From NCBI GenBank assembly GCA_002364755.1, contig DEZI01000028.1, positions 12,631 through 76,630 on the forward strand: a DNA stretch of 64,000 nucleotides. Direction: 5' to 3'. This document shows, piece by piece, positions 19,933 to 28,311 of this stretch (the stretch's first letter is position 1; each line of letters starts with the position of its first letter). The DNA is from Stenotrophomonas maltophilia. Its GTDB lineage: Bacteria > Pseudomonadota > Gammaproteobacteria > Xanthomonadales > Xanthomonadaceae. A model generated the notes under the pieces. The model was not told where the DNA came from and searched no databases. It was given only the letters and a program-made list of their open reading frames with translations. Both the position numbers and the translations under genes were made by a program.

Positions 19933-21588
19933 ATGTCAGCAACACCTGCACCGGCGAAAGCCCAACTTACCCAGGGACACAAGAAGGTCATCTTCGCGTC
20001 CAGCCTGGGCACTGTTTTCGAGTGGTATGACTTCTTCCTGTATGGCTCGCTTGCCGCGATCATCGCCAAGCAGTTCTTCAGTGGCGTCAACGAAACCACG
20101 GGCATGATCTTCGCCCTGCTGGCCTTCGCCGCCGGCTTCTTCGTGCGTCCGTTCGGCGCGGCCTTCTTCGGCAGCCTCGGCGACCGCATCGGCCGCAAGT
20201 ACACCTTCCTGGTCACCATCCTCATCATGGGCATCTCGACCTTCCTGGTCGGTGTGCTGCCCAACTACGCCTCGATCGGCTTCGCCGCACCGGTGATCCT
20301 GATCGTGCTGCGCCTGGCCCAGGGCCTGGCGATGGGTGGTGAGTACGGTGGAGCGGCCACCTACGTGGCCGAACATGCACCGCCGGACAAGCGTGGCCTG
20401 TACACCAGCTTCATCCAGTGCACCGCCACGCTTGGCCTGTTCATGTCGCTGCTGATCATCCTGGCCTGCCGCTACTTCCTGGGCAATGAAGCCTTCGAAG
20501 CCTGGGGCTGGCGCATTCCGTTCCTGGTGTCGATCGTGCTGCTGGGCGTGTCGGTGTGGATCCGCCTGCAGCTGAGCGAGTCGCCGCTGTTCCAGCAGAT
20601 GAAGTCCGAGGGCAAGGGCTCCAAGACCCCGTTCCGTGACAGCCTGAAGGGCGGCAACCTGAAGCTGATGCTGCTGGTCCTGCTGGGTGCCGCGGCCGGC
20701 CAGGCCGTGGTCTGGTACGGCGGCCAGTTCTACGCGCTGTTCTTCTTGAGCAGCATGCTGAAAGTCGACGCCACCACCTCCTACCTGCTGATCGCTGCCG
20801 CGCTGGCGCTGGGCGTGCCGTTCTTCATCTTCTTCGGCTGGCTGTCCGACCGTATCGGCCGCAAGAAGATCATCCTGGCAGGCTGCCTGCTGGCCGCCGT
20901 TACCTACATCCCGATCTTCAAGGGCCTGACCCACTTCGCCAACCCGGCCATCGAAGAAGCCCGCAGCAACTCGCCGGCTCTGGTTGTGGCTGATCCGAGC
21001 ACCTGCTCGTTCCAGTTCGATCCGGTGGGCCTGCGCAAGTTCACCAGCTCCTGCGACGTTGCCACCGCTGCGCTGACCAAGGCGGGCGTGCCGTATGACG
21101 TTCAGCCGGCAGCTGCCGGTTCGCTGGCCATGGTGAACGTGGGCAGCGCCAGCGTCACCTCGTACGAGGCCGCCGGCCTGACCAAGGAAGAGGGCAAGAC
21201 CAAGGCCGATGCCTTCGGTGCCGAACTGAAGGGTGCACTGACCACGGCGGGCTACCCGGCCAAGGCCGATGGCTCGCGCATCAACATCGCCGGCACGATC
21301 TTCATGCTGTGGCTGCTGGTGCTGTATGTGACCATGGTCTACGGCCCGATCGCCGCCTACCTGGTCGAACTGTTCCCGACCCGCATCCGCTACACCTCGA
21401 TGTCGCTGCCATACCACATCGGCAACGGCTGGTTCGGTGGCTTCCTGCCGGCGATCTCCTTCGCGCTGGTGGCCGGTACCGGCAACCTCTACTACGGCCT
21501 GTGGTACCCCATCATCATCGCACTGATGTCGGTGGTGATCGGCGGCCTGTTCCTGCGTGAAACGAGGAACGTGGACATCACCAAGTAA
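19933..21588 (+). CDS. MFS transporter, metabolite:H+ symporter (MHS) family
   Basis: The 551-aa membrane protein has the MHS N-terminal signature (SSLGTVFEWYDFFLYGSLAA) and the MFS loop 2-3 motif GSLGDRIGRKYTF, repeated in the second half as GWLSDRIGRKK. Between the second signature and the last helices (residues ~335-450) lies a soluble insertion of about 110 residues, rich in Ala, Ser and Thr and with two cysteines (STCSFQF, TSSCDVA), that ordinary 430-aa MHS proteins lack. Homologues such as ProP, KgtP and ShiA carry small carboxylates or osmolytes. A short-chain acid is the likely substrate from context. A strong SD (GAGGGG) precedes the start. Confidence 0.85.
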   Translation: MSATPAPAKAQLTQGHKKVIFASSLGTVFEWYDFFLYGSLAAIIAKQFFSGVNETTGMIFALLAFAAGFFVRPFGAAFFGSLGDRIGRKYTFLVTILIMGISTFLVGVLPNYASIGFAAPVILIVLRLAQGLAMGGEYGGAATYVAEHAPPDKRGLYTSFIQCTATLGLFMSLLIILACRYFLGNEAFEAWGWRIPFLVSIVLLGVSVWIRLQLSESPLFQQMKSEGKGSKTPFRDSLKGGNLKLMLLVLLGAAAGQAVVWYGGQFYALFFLSSMLKVDATTSYLLIAAALALGVPFFIFFGWLSDRIGRKKIILAGCLLAAVTYIPIFKGLTHFANPAIEEARSNSPALVVADPSTCSFQFDPVGLRKFTSSCDVATAALTKAGVPYDVQPAAAGSLAMVNVGSASVTSYEAAGLTKEEGKTKADAFGAELKGALTTAGYPAKADGSRINIAGTIFMLWLLVLYVTMVYGPIAAYLVELFPTRIRYTSMSLPYHIGNGWFGGFLPAISFALVAGTGNLYYGLWYPIIIALMSVVIGGLFLRETRNVDITK

Positions 21589-21610
21589 GCATGATGTTCA
21601 TCGGATGAAG

Positions 21611-21645
21611 GAAAGGCCGTGGTGAAGACCACGGCCTTTCTGTTT
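21611..21645 (+). terminator. Rho-independent terminator after the MHS transporter
   Basis: A 13-bp stem GAAAGGCCGTGGT/ACCACGGCCTTTC with a GAAG loop is followed by TGTTT, 23 bp after the stop codon. The stem is perfect. Confidence 0.85.
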
Positions 21646-21659
21646 GTGGGAATGCGTCG

Positions 21660-21749
21660 GGGTAGAGTCGACCGTTGGTCGACTGCTCTTGACGGTACAT
21701 CTGAAACCCCGCGCTGCGCGCGATAGTCGACTGACAGTCGACTCTACCC
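21660..21749. repeat. GTAG REPs of the GAGTCGACC subtype (imperfect inverted pair)
   Basis: GTAGAGTCGACCGTTGGTCG at about 21662 faces TAGTCGACTGACAGTCGACT + CTACC ending near 21749. The same subtype occurs at 24127-24153, at the other end of the accessory cluster. Confidence 0.75.
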
Positions 21750-21825
21750 GCCATACAGCGCCTCTCTCTGCAAAGGCGTGACCTCAAACGTCCCTGCATC
21801 GATCAGCGTCCTGTAGTGGTCCCTG

Positions 21826-22407
21826 TTACCTGGTCCTGGCGGGGTCGCAGCGAAGCAGGTTGTCGAGGGAGCCATCTGGCGCATCCGAAGGGCTCAGGCG
21901 GCCTGAGGCATAGTCCTCAGCGGTAGGGCGCCCGTCAGAAAGGCTCAGGTGGGAAAGGACCGGAGAGACCCAGGCACCCGCGTCGTTGAACTGCCCCACA
22001 CAGAATTGCCCGGCCTGGCGCGCGAACAGGCAGCCGCTTTGTGTGTCGATGAAACCGCAGTACTGCCTTTCATGCAGAGAACCGCGCCCATCTGGCATGC
22101 CAACCTCTCCGGACTCCACATCAGAGACGAGCACATACCGGCCGTCAGGAGACGTCGCCGGATTGGAGTCGTACTCGAACAGGGAGTAGGAGCGCTCGCT
22201 CAGTGCCATGCGGTGCACCAGCTTTCCCTGCTTCATCACTGACACGTTCCGGTAGCGACCGTTCTGCTCACCGTCGTATCGGAGTTTGATGTTGCTGCCA
22301 GCGTTTACCGACTTCCCGCCGTCAGCCTTCGCATCCTCTGTTGAAGCCACTGTTGCGAGCACGGCTAAGATCAAGCTCAACAAGTTCATTCTCCAGGAAA
22401 CCATCAT
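21826..22407 (-). CDS. Exported hypothetical protein, four cysteines
   Basis: No family is recognised. The product (~193 aa) has an N-terminal hydrophobic stretch (LLSLILAVLATVA) after a basic residue, consistent with a signal peptide. Several starts are possible: ATG 22407, 22404 or 22389, the last with an SD too close to be convincing. The mature part has four cysteines (QYCG, GCLF, FCVG, RCDP) and a stretch DGRYVLVSDVESGE that recalls a beta-propeller blade, but only once. It is the last gene of a four-gene minus-strand cluster, 150-168 bp after the preceding stop. Confidence 0.6.
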   Translation of the reverse strand: MMVSWRMNLLSLILAVLATVASTEDAKADGGKSVNAGSNIKLRYDGEQNGRYRNVSVMKQGKLVHRMALSERSYSLFEYDSNPATSPDGRYVLVSDVESGEVGMPDGRGSLHERQYCGFIDTQSGCLFARQAGQFCVGQFNDAGAWVSPVLSHLSLSDGRPTAEDYASGRLSPSDAPDGSLDNLLRCDPARTR

Positions 22408-22556
22408 TTGCAGGCGCGAGCATGCGATGGGTATCAGGGGTTTGTGATCGCCATTTCGGGGCACTCACCTTTCTCCGCCAGCCTTCGCCTCGAGAACTCC
22501 TTGAGGCAGAACAAGCGCTGTTCACTCTCATCGCCTGCCTGCCCGATCTCTCTACG

Positions 22557-23147
22557 TCACTGGCCGGCTCCTGGGCAGCGCGCAGCGCGAGCGACGACGA
22601 GGTTGCATACAGGGACAAACGGGAAGTGCACGTCATGGCGTGGAATGTTCAGCTTCTCGTCCCAGACCTTGAGCGGAAAGAGCACATGTAACAACCCATC
22701 TGCCGCCTCATCCTCGCCTGGTCGCCTGAGGGCGAAATCCGGCGCATCCCTGAGCAAAGCCGTATAGACATCCAGGAGGTGACGACCGTGCCGATCATGC
22801 TCCCCCGGTGTCGCCGCCCGACGCAGTGCTGCGTAGTAGGGAAAGAGGCGTCCTGCATCAGGTGCGTTACAGATGATGTCATGCGGATCCAACTGTGCAT
22901 TGCCAGGGTATGCTGGCTTGCATGAGGTGCGCTTCAGTCGTTCTTCCAATGCGGTCAGCACCCGGTCGATGGCGGCGCCAGGGGCGGGCTCGCCGTCCAA
23001 TTCGCCTACAAGCGACGCCAGGCTGTCGCCCACCATGGGGACGTACTCGCGCTCTGCATGCAGCGCTAATTCGGCACGGGGCGGCAGGGGGGCAGTCGAC
23101 GCTGCAGGCAGAGACATCAGGGCGGCCATCGCCAGCGCCACCATCAT
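22557..23147 (-). CDS. Exported hypothetical protein, four cysteines
   Basis: No family is recognised. The 196-aa product starts with a hydrophobic signal-like segment (MMVALAMAALMSLPAASTA). The mature part has four cysteines (SCKP, ICNA, VCNL, RCPG) and no further hydrophobic segment. Its ATG overlaps the stop of the upstream gene by 4 bp (ATGA), which argues that the frame is real and translationally coupled. Function is unknown. Confidence 0.65.
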   Translation of the reverse strand: MMVALAMAALMSLPAASTAPLPPRAELALHAEREYVPMVGDSLASLVGELDGEPAPGAAIDRVLTALEERLKRTSCKPAYPGNAQLDPHDIICNAPDAGRLFPYYAALRRAATPGEHDRHGRHLLDVYTALLRDAPDFALRRPGEDEAADGLLHVLFPLKVWDEKLNIPRHDVHFPFVPVCNLVVARAARCPGAGQ

Positions 23148-23584
23148 CGATTACACACCAGATCGCCAATGGAATCAGGCTGCAGGGCGATGGAGCACCA
23201 CCTGACCACCTTGCGCCCCCTTCGTGCGGGAATGAATTCGACTTCCACATGAAGATGGCCATCGTGGAAGTCAACAAATTTGAAGTCGACCAATGCGAAG
23301 TCGCGATCAAATCGGGCCTCGCCGAGCGCGCAGACGAACTTTTCGCGATGGGGTTTGCCTGGATGGCCGAGTCTAAAGGACTGAACTGTCAGACATGGAT
23401 CGTCGGCGATCACGAGATACCTGAAGTAGCGCTCTTTAATAACTTCTCCATCGGCCTTCGTGACTTTTGAGTAGTCGATGTGCCGCTCCGTGGCGTTGGC
23501 GGGGCTGCTCGACAGGGATGACGCAGCGCAAAGAACAACCCATGGCGTGGTCAGTAGTACACGCTTCCATACTCGAGTGAACAT
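23144..23584 (-). CDS. Small exported four-cysteine protein, paralogue of the next gene
   Basis: The 146-aa product has a basic N-terminus and hydrophobic core ending SPANA, a clear signal peptide. Its mature part aligns end to end with the protein encoded at 23551-23982. Shared blocks are IDY, RY-V, C-TVQ-F, REK, C-LGE, F-RDFA-VD, VDF, EFI, CSI and SIGDL-C. All four mature cysteines align, which suggests two conserved disulfides. The start lies 34 bp inside the upstream gene. No known domain is recognised. Confidence 0.7.
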   Translation of the reverse strand: MFTRVWKRVLLTTPWVVLCAASSLSSSPANATERHIDYSKVTKADGEVIKERYFRYLVIADDPCLTVQSFRLGHPGKPHREKFVCALGEARFDRDFALVDFKFVDFHDGHLHVEVEFIPARRGRKVVRWCSIALQPDSIGDLVCNR

Positions 23585-23982
23585 TCCAGATCTCCGATAG
23601 AACCCTTTCCGATTTCAATTGAACACGGTCTAACCTCATGACCGCTCCCTCGAAGTCTGATGAACTCGATCTCCAGCGATAGTCGATCTGACTCAAAGTC
23701 GACCCTCCACACGTCAACAAACGCGAAGTCACGGTGAAAATGCATCTCCCCAAGCGAACAGATTGTCTTCTCGCGAACGAGTCCTTCCATGTTCGCGGCT
23801 TTGAAGATCTGAACCGTGACGCAAGCCGAGTCCCCCCTGAGCACGATGTAGCGCACCCACTGGCCCATCACTCTTTGGACGCCGACCATTCCCACATTCT
23901 CGTAGTCAATGGGCGGGGCTGAGGCTCCGGCGGAAAAGGCCACCAGCATCAAGCCACCTAGAACTGCGGATATCCCGCGCAT
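23551..23982 (-). CDS. Small exported four-cysteine protein, first gene of the cluster
   Basis: From ATG 23982 (SD-like AGCAGGA just upstream) the product is 143 aa with a signal peptide MRGISAVLGGLMLVAFSAGA. The frame is open to 24063, but that extension has no signal-like start. It is the tandem paralogue of the following gene, with the same four cysteines (DSAC, TICS, RPCS, LEC). Base composition of this 2-kb cluster looks less GC-rich than its neighbours, and GTAG repeats of one subtype flank it, which hints at acquisition. Confidence 0.68.
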   Translation of the reverse strand: MRGISAVLGGLMLVAFSAGASAPPIDYENVGMVGVQRVMGQWVRYIVLRGDSACVTVQIFKAANMEGLVREKTICSLGEMHFHRDFAFVDVWRVDFESDRLSLEIEFIRLRGSGHEVRPCSIEIGKGSIGDLECSLEYGSVYY

Positions 23983-24126
23983 CACATCCTGCTTTTGGCA
24001 CGTCAGCCGCATACTTTGGTAGACGCAAAGCAGCTCGAACATGAAGAAAGTACGAAATTGCAAATGTTCTTACGCTCCCGGGATGGAGCTATGTGTCTGG
24101 CCATCCCTCCGCAGGGATGGCGAGAA

Positions 24127-24153
24127 GTAGAGTCGACTGTCAGTCGACTCTAC
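24127..24153. repeat. GTAG REP palindrome, GAGTCGACT subtype
   Basis: GTAGAGTCGACTGTCAGTCG followed by ACTCTAC is a single perfect palindrome with both GTAG and CTAC ends. A separate hairpin GCCATCCCT/AGGGATGGC precedes it at 24100-24121. Confidence 0.75.
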
Positions 24154-24227
24154 CCAGGCGATCCGACCCAGTTGATTCCACACCCCTGTCATGCGGCGAT
24201 GACCGCCGTAGCTCGTATAGTCGGCCC

Positions 24228-25637
24228 ATGACCACCACCGCCCCAGCCGACCTCCCCGCCATCCTGCAGACCCTGCGCAGCGCCTGGCAGGCCCAGCGCC
24301 CTTCGCTCGACCAGCGCGACGCGGACCTGCGACGCCTGCGCGACGCGCTGCAGGCACGCATGGATGAGATGGCCCAGGCCATCGCCGAGGACTTCGGCCA
24401 CCGCGCCCACGTCGAATCGAAGCTGGCCGATGGCATGAGCGTGCTGTCGGCCATCGACCACCTGCGCCGCCACCTGCGGCGCTGGTCGAAGCCCCAGCGG
24501 GTCTCGGCCGGCTGGAAGCTGTGGCCGGCGCGCGCGCAGCTGCGTCCGACGCCGCTCGGCGTGGTCGGGGTGATCGCACCCTGGAACTACCCGGTCACGC
24601 TGGCACTTGTGCCGCTGGTCACGGCCATCGCCGCGGGCAACCACGTGCTGCTGAAGCCCTCCGAACACACCCCGCGCACCAGCGCGTTCCTGGCCGATCT
24701 GCTGGCCGGCGTGTTCCCGCCGGATCGGGTGGCCGTAGTGCAGGGCGGGGCGGACGTGGCCGCGGCGGTGTCCTCGCTGCCGCTGGACCATCTGCTGTTT
24801 ACTGGCTCGACCGCGGTCGGCCGCAAGGTGATGGCCGCCGCGGCCGAGCATCTGGTGCCGCTGACCCTGGAGCTGGGTGGCAAATCCCCGGCGATTGTCT
24901 GCCGCGACTTCCCGCTGGACACCGCCGCCGCGCGGCTGGCCACCGGCAAGTGGTTCAACGCTGGCCAGACCTGCATCGCGCCGGACTACGTGCTGATCGA
25001 CACGGTGCGCCAGCGTGAGTTCGTGCAGGCGCTGCAGCAGCAGGTGCGCGAGCGCTATGGCGATTTCAGCGATGCCGGCGATTACACGCGCATCATCAAC
25101 GAGGGCCAGTACCAGCGCCTGCAGGGTTATCTGGCGCAGGCGCGCGAGCGCGGCGTGCCGGTGATCCCGCTGGCGCAGGTGGACGCGGCGCGCGCCGACC
25201 GCGAGCGCCTGCTGGTGCCGACCGTGGTGCTGGACCCACCGGACAACCTGGACCTGATGCGCGAGGAAATCTTCGGGCCGATCCTGCCGGTGCGGGCCTA
25301 CCCCAACCTGGAAGCCGCGCTGGCCGATGTACTGGCGCGCGACCGGCCGCTGGCGCTGTATCCCTTCAGCCATGACACGGCCACGGTGGAGCGCATCCTT
25401 GGCCAGGTGGTGGCCGGCGGGGTGACGGTCAACGACACGCTGCTGCACTTCGCCGCCGACGGCCTGCCGTTTGGCGGGGTGGGGGCCAGCGGCATGGGCG
25501 CGTACCACGGCCGGGCTGGCTTCGATGCCATGAGCAAGCGGCTGCCGGTGCTCTGGCAGTCGCGCTGGGCGGCCAGTGACCGGCTGCGGCCGCCGTATTC
25601 GAAGATTGCGGGGTTGTTGAAGCTGCTGGTTCGGTGA
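24228..25637 (+). CDS. calB: Coniferyl-aldehyde-dehydrogenase-type aldehyde dehydrogenase
   Basis: The 469-aa product is a class-3-like aldehyde dehydrogenase that oxidises an aldehyde to the acid with NAD(P)+. Family residues are present: GVIAPWNYP, FTGSTAVG, catalytic Glu215 in LELGGKSP and catalytic Cys249 in NAGQTCIAPDYV. The C-terminus FGGVGASGMGAYHG is typical of coniferyl aldehyde dehydrogenases of Pseudomonas and Xanthomonadaceae. The natural aldehyde here is not known, so the symbol reflects the family only. It stands alone between repeats. Confidence 0.82.
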   Translation: MTTTAPADLPAILQTLRSAWQAQRPSLDQRDADLRRLRDALQARMDEMAQAIAEDFGHRAHVESKLADGMSVLSAIDHLRRHLRRWSKPQRVSAGWKLWPARAQLRPTPLGVVGVIAPWNYPVTLALVPLVTAIAAGNHVLLKPSEHTPRTSAFLADLLAGVFPPDRVAVVQGGADVAAAVSSLPLDHLLFTGSTAVGRKVMAAAAEHLVPLTLELGGKSPAIVCRDFPLDTAAARLATGKWFNAGQTCIAPDYVLIDTVRQREFVQALQQQVRERYGDFSDAGDYTRIINEGQYQRLQGYLAQARERGVPVIPLAQVDAARADRERLLVPTVVLDPPDNLDLMREEIFGPILPVRAYPNLEAALADVLARDRPLALYPFSHDTATVERILGQVVAGGVTVNDTLLHFAADGLPFGGVGASGMGAYHGRAGFDAMSKRLPVLWQSRWAASDRLRPPYSKIAGLLKLLVR

Positions 25638-25706
25638 AGCCACGCATGGCGTGGCTCTACTGACGGGATCTGCTCTGGTGGGCGCCAACCAAGGTTGGCG
25701 TCTACC
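25638..25706. repeat. Two GTAG-type palindromes before xthA
   Basis: AGCCACGCATGGCGTGGCTC + TAC (25638-25660) and GGGCGCCAACCAAGGTTGGC + GTCTAC (25680-25706) are two different REP subtypes in the same orientation. Confidence 0.7.
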
Positions 25707-25732
25707 AAAGCAGGGGCGGGTAGAATGGCCGC

Positions 25733-26500
25733 ATGAAAATCGCCTCGTGGAACGTCAATTCGCTCAATGTCCGCCTGCCGCACCTGGAGCAGTGGCTCAA
25801 GGATTTCGGCCCGGATATCGTCGGTATCCAGGAAACCAAGCTGGAGGACCACAAGTTCCCCGATTCGGCGCTGATCGCCGCGGGCTACCGCAGCGTGTTC
25901 GCCGGCCAGAAGACCTACAACGGCGTGGCGCTGCTGTCGCGAGATCCGGCGCAGGACGTGCAGATCGGCATCCCCGGCTTCGAGGACGAGCAGAAGCGCG
26001 TCATCGCCGGTACCTTCGGCGACCTGCGTGTGATCAACCTGTACGTGGTGAACGGCCAGGACGTCGGCACCGACAAGTACGAGTACAAGCTGCGCTGGCT
26101 GGAAGCGGTGCATGCCTGGATCGCGCAGGAACTGCAGCGCCATCCCAAGCTGATCGTGATGGGCGACTTCAACATCGCCCCGGACGTACGCGACGTGCAC
26201 GACCCCGAGGTCTGGAACGAGAACCACATCCTGACCTCCACCGCCGAGCGCGGTGCGCTGCAGAAGCTGCTGCAGCTCGGCCTGCATGATGCGTTCCGCC
26301 TGCACAACGACGAGGCCGGCGTGTTCAGCTGGTGGGATTACCGCGCCGCCGGCTTCCGCCGGAACCTCGGCCTGCGCATCGACCTGACCCTGGTCTCCGA
26401 TGCGCTGAAGGCCAGTGCGGCGGCCTCGGGCATCGACCGCGAGCCGCGCACCTGGGAGCGCCCCAGCGACCATGCGCCGGCGTGGGTCGAGATCGGTTGA
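25733..26500 (+). CDS. xthA: Exodeoxyribonuclease III
   Basis: XthA is the AP endonuclease / 3'-5' exonuclease of base-excision repair. The 255-aa product shows the exonuclease-endonuclease-phosphatase fold motifs: WNVNSLNVR, GIQETKLED (metal-binding Glu), MGDFNIAPD, RIDLTLVSD and the terminal SDHAPAW (catalytic His). ATG 25733 gives the standard N-terminus MKIASWNVNS. Confidence 0.95.
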   Translation: MKIASWNVNSLNVRLPHLEQWLKDFGPDIVGIQETKLEDHKFPDSALIAAGYRSVFAGQKTYNGVALLSRDPAQDVQIGIPGFEDEQKRVIAGTFGDLRVINLYVVNGQDVGTDKYEYKLRWLEAVHAWIAQELQRHPKLIVMGDFNIAPDVRDVHDPEVWNENHILTSTAERGALQKLLQLGLHDAFRLHNDEAGVFSWWDYRAAGFRRNLGLRIDLTLVSDALKASAAASGIDREPRTWERPSDHAPAWVEIG

Positions 26501-26503
26501 AGC

Positions 26504-26571
26504 GGTAGCGTCGGGCCATGCCCGGCGAGCGCAGCGGCGGCAGGGAAACGCCGGGCATGGCCCGGCGCTAC
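26504..26571. repeat. Inverted pair of GTAG REPs, GCCGGGC subtype
   Basis: GTAGCGTCGGGCCATGCCCG and its inverted partner ending GGCGCTAC lie between the convergent 3' ends of xthA and the GlsB-type gene. Confidence 0.8.
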
Positions 26572-26579
26572 CCGGCAGT

Positions 26580-26831
26580 TCACCGTATGCTCTTGCGGGT
26601 GAACAGGTTGACGATGGCCAGCAGGATCACCGCGCCGATCAGCGAGAACAGGAACGTGCGCAGGGTGATGGCATCGTTGATGCCGCCGCCGAACAGGAAG
26701 CCGGCAATCAGCGCGCCGACGATGCCCACCACGACGTTGAGGATGATGCCCTGCTGGGCGTCGCGACGCATGATGATGCTGGCCAGCCAGCCCACGATGC
26801 CGCCAACGATCAGCCAGATGATGATGCCCAT
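26580..26831 (-). CDS. GlsB/YeaQ/YmgE family stress-response membrane protein
   Basis: The 83-aa protein has three hydrophobic segments and the glycine-rich motif of the family (WLIVGGIVGWLASIIM, then NVVVGIVGALIAGFLFGG). Such transglycosylase-associated membrane proteins are stress-induced in many bacteria; the molecular function is not settled. ATG 26831 is the start just before the first helix; the much longer open frame upstream overlaps pptT-like and rsmG and is not coding. Confidence 0.9.
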   Translation of the reverse strand: MGIIIWLIVGGIVGWLASIIMRRDAQQGIILNVVVGIVGALIAGFLFGGGINDAITLRTFLFSLIGAVILLAIVNLFTRKSIR

Positions 26832-26921
26832 GAACGTGACCTCTGGAAGGGGAAGGGACGGGGACCAGTTGACCCGCAGTGCCGTGAAACCGTCGTGCAA
26901 TCCCGTGACGGGCGCGTGCGG

Positions 26922-27521
26922 ATGAGCCTGCCAGCCACCCTCGACGGCCCCTGGCGCTTCGGCCCGGTGACGGTCTGGCGCTGCCCGCATGTGCCCGGCC
27001 AGCGCGGTGAGCCGCAGGCCCGGCAGGTGCTGGCGCAGGCGCTGGGCGGCGAACCCGATGCCCTGCCGCTGGTGCGCGACGACAAGGGCCGGCCGGAGCT
27101 GGCCGGCGCGCTGGCCCACTACGGCACCGGCTGGAGCCACAGCGGCGAGGTGCTGCTGGTGGCGCTGGGCGAGGGCGTGCGGCTGGGCGTGGACCTGGAA
27201 CTGCTGCGCCCGCGCCCGCGCCTGCTCGAGATCATCCAGCGCTTCTTCCACCCCGACGAAGTGACGTGGCTGCAAGGGCTGGCTGCCGACGAGCGCGAAC
27301 ACTGGTTCTTCCGCGTGTGGTGCGCCAAGGAAGCGCTGCTCAAGGCGCACGGCCAGGGCATCTCCTTCGGCCTGCATCGCCTGCAGCTGGCGCCCGGCGC
27401 CGATGGTGCCCTGCACCTGCGCTGGTGCGACGCCGAACTGGGCCAGGCCGAGCGCTGGCACCTGCACGAATGGCAGGCCAGCGGCCAGTTCCGCGCGGCA
27501 TTGGCCTGGTATCCGCATTGA
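26922..27521 (+). CDS. 4'-phosphopantetheinyl transferase superfamily protein
   Basis: The enzyme moves phosphopantetheine from CoA to a carrier-protein serine. The 199-aa product has the Mg-binding motif GVDLELLRPR and the second motif FFRVWCAKEALLKAHGQG, typical of Sfp/AcpT-type transferases. ATG 26922 is selected because upstream sequence overlaps the divergent gene and shows no homology-like content. Its carrier-protein partner is not in the window. Confidence 0.88.
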   Translation: MSLPATLDGPWRFGPVTVWRCPHVPGQRGEPQARQVLAQALGGEPDALPLVRDDKGRPELAGALAHYGTGWSHSGEVLLVALGEGVRLGVDLELLRPRPRLLEIIQRFFHPDEVTWLQGLAADEREHWFFRVWCAKEALLKAHGQGISFGLHRLQLAPGADGALHLRWCDAELGQAERWHLHEWQASGQFRAALAWYPH

Positions 27522-27560
27522 AGCGGCGAAGCGGCAGGCAAAACCGGCGATAATGACGGC

Positions 27561-28199
27561 ATGAGCGAACACGATCTTCCCGCCGGCGTGGTCTCCACGC
27601 TGGAACAGGGCCTGGCCAGCATGGGCCTGGCGGCCGCATTGGCGCCGCCGCTGCTGCGCTATCTGGCGCTGCTGCACCGCTGGAACGGCACCTACAACCT
27701 CACCGCCATCCGCGATCCGCAGGAAATGGTCACCCGCCACCTGCTCGATTCGCTGGCGATGCAGCCGTTCGTGGCCGATGGCAGCCTGGCCGATCTCGGT
27801 ACCGGCCCCGGGCTGCCGGGCATCCCGCTGGCCATCGCCTGCCCGGGCCTGCAGGTCACCCTGGTGGAGAGCAACGGCAAGAAGGCGCGCTTCATGCGCG
27901 AAGCCGTGCGCCAGCTGGGCCTGACCAATGCGCGCGTGGCCGAATCGCGCGCCGAGGCGCTGGACGAGGCCGGCCGCTACGACCAGCTGACCGCACGCGC
28001 CATGGACACCCTGGCCGGCATCGTCCGCGTCGGTGGCCACCTGCTGCGCCCCGGTGGCGTGCTGCTGGCGATGAAGGGCGTCTACCCGCATGACGAGATC
28101 GCGGTCCTGCCGGCAGGCTGGCAGGTGCGCGAGGTGACCCCGCTGAGCGTGCCCGGCCTGGCCGGCGAACGCCATCTGGTCACCGTTACAGGCCCCTGA
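27561..28199 (+). CDS. rsmG: 16S rRNA (guanine527-N7)-methyltransferase
   Basis: RsmG methylates G527 of 16S rRNA using SAM. The 212-aa product has the family N-terminus (LHRWNGTYNLTAIRDPQEMV), the SAM site DLGTGPGLPGIPLA and VESNGKKARFMREA. It is upstream of parAB, the classic rsmG-parA-parB order near many bacterial replication origins. Confidence 0.96.
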   Translation: MSEHDLPAGVVSTLEQGLASMGLAAALAPPLLRYLALLHRWNGTYNLTAIRDPQEMVTRHLLDSLAMQPFVADGSLADLGTGPGLPGIPLAIACPGLQVTLVESNGKKARFMREAVRQLGLTNARVAESRAEALDEAGRYDQLTARAMDTLAGIVRVGGHLLRPGGVLLAMKGVYPHDEIAVLPAGWQVREVTPLSVPGLAGERHLVTVTGP

Positions 28200-28311
28200 A
28201 CCCCGCCGCCAGCCCTTTGCGAAACAACGGGTTGGCGATCCATGATTTCCGCACGGGGCCGGTTGTACGCATAATGACCGGTCCCAGCACACGTCGACGA
28301 GGCACACCCGC

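Noticed and set aside
22322..22691. Alternative frames across the gap between the two 3'-most genes of the accessory cluster
   Set aside because: They have no start signals, overlap both strands of supported genes, and lack any secretory or domain features.
26415..26921. Extended N-terminus for the phosphopantetheinyl transferase
   Set aside because: The upstream part is the xthA 3' end and the antisense of the GlsB-type gene; the family sequence starts at 26922.
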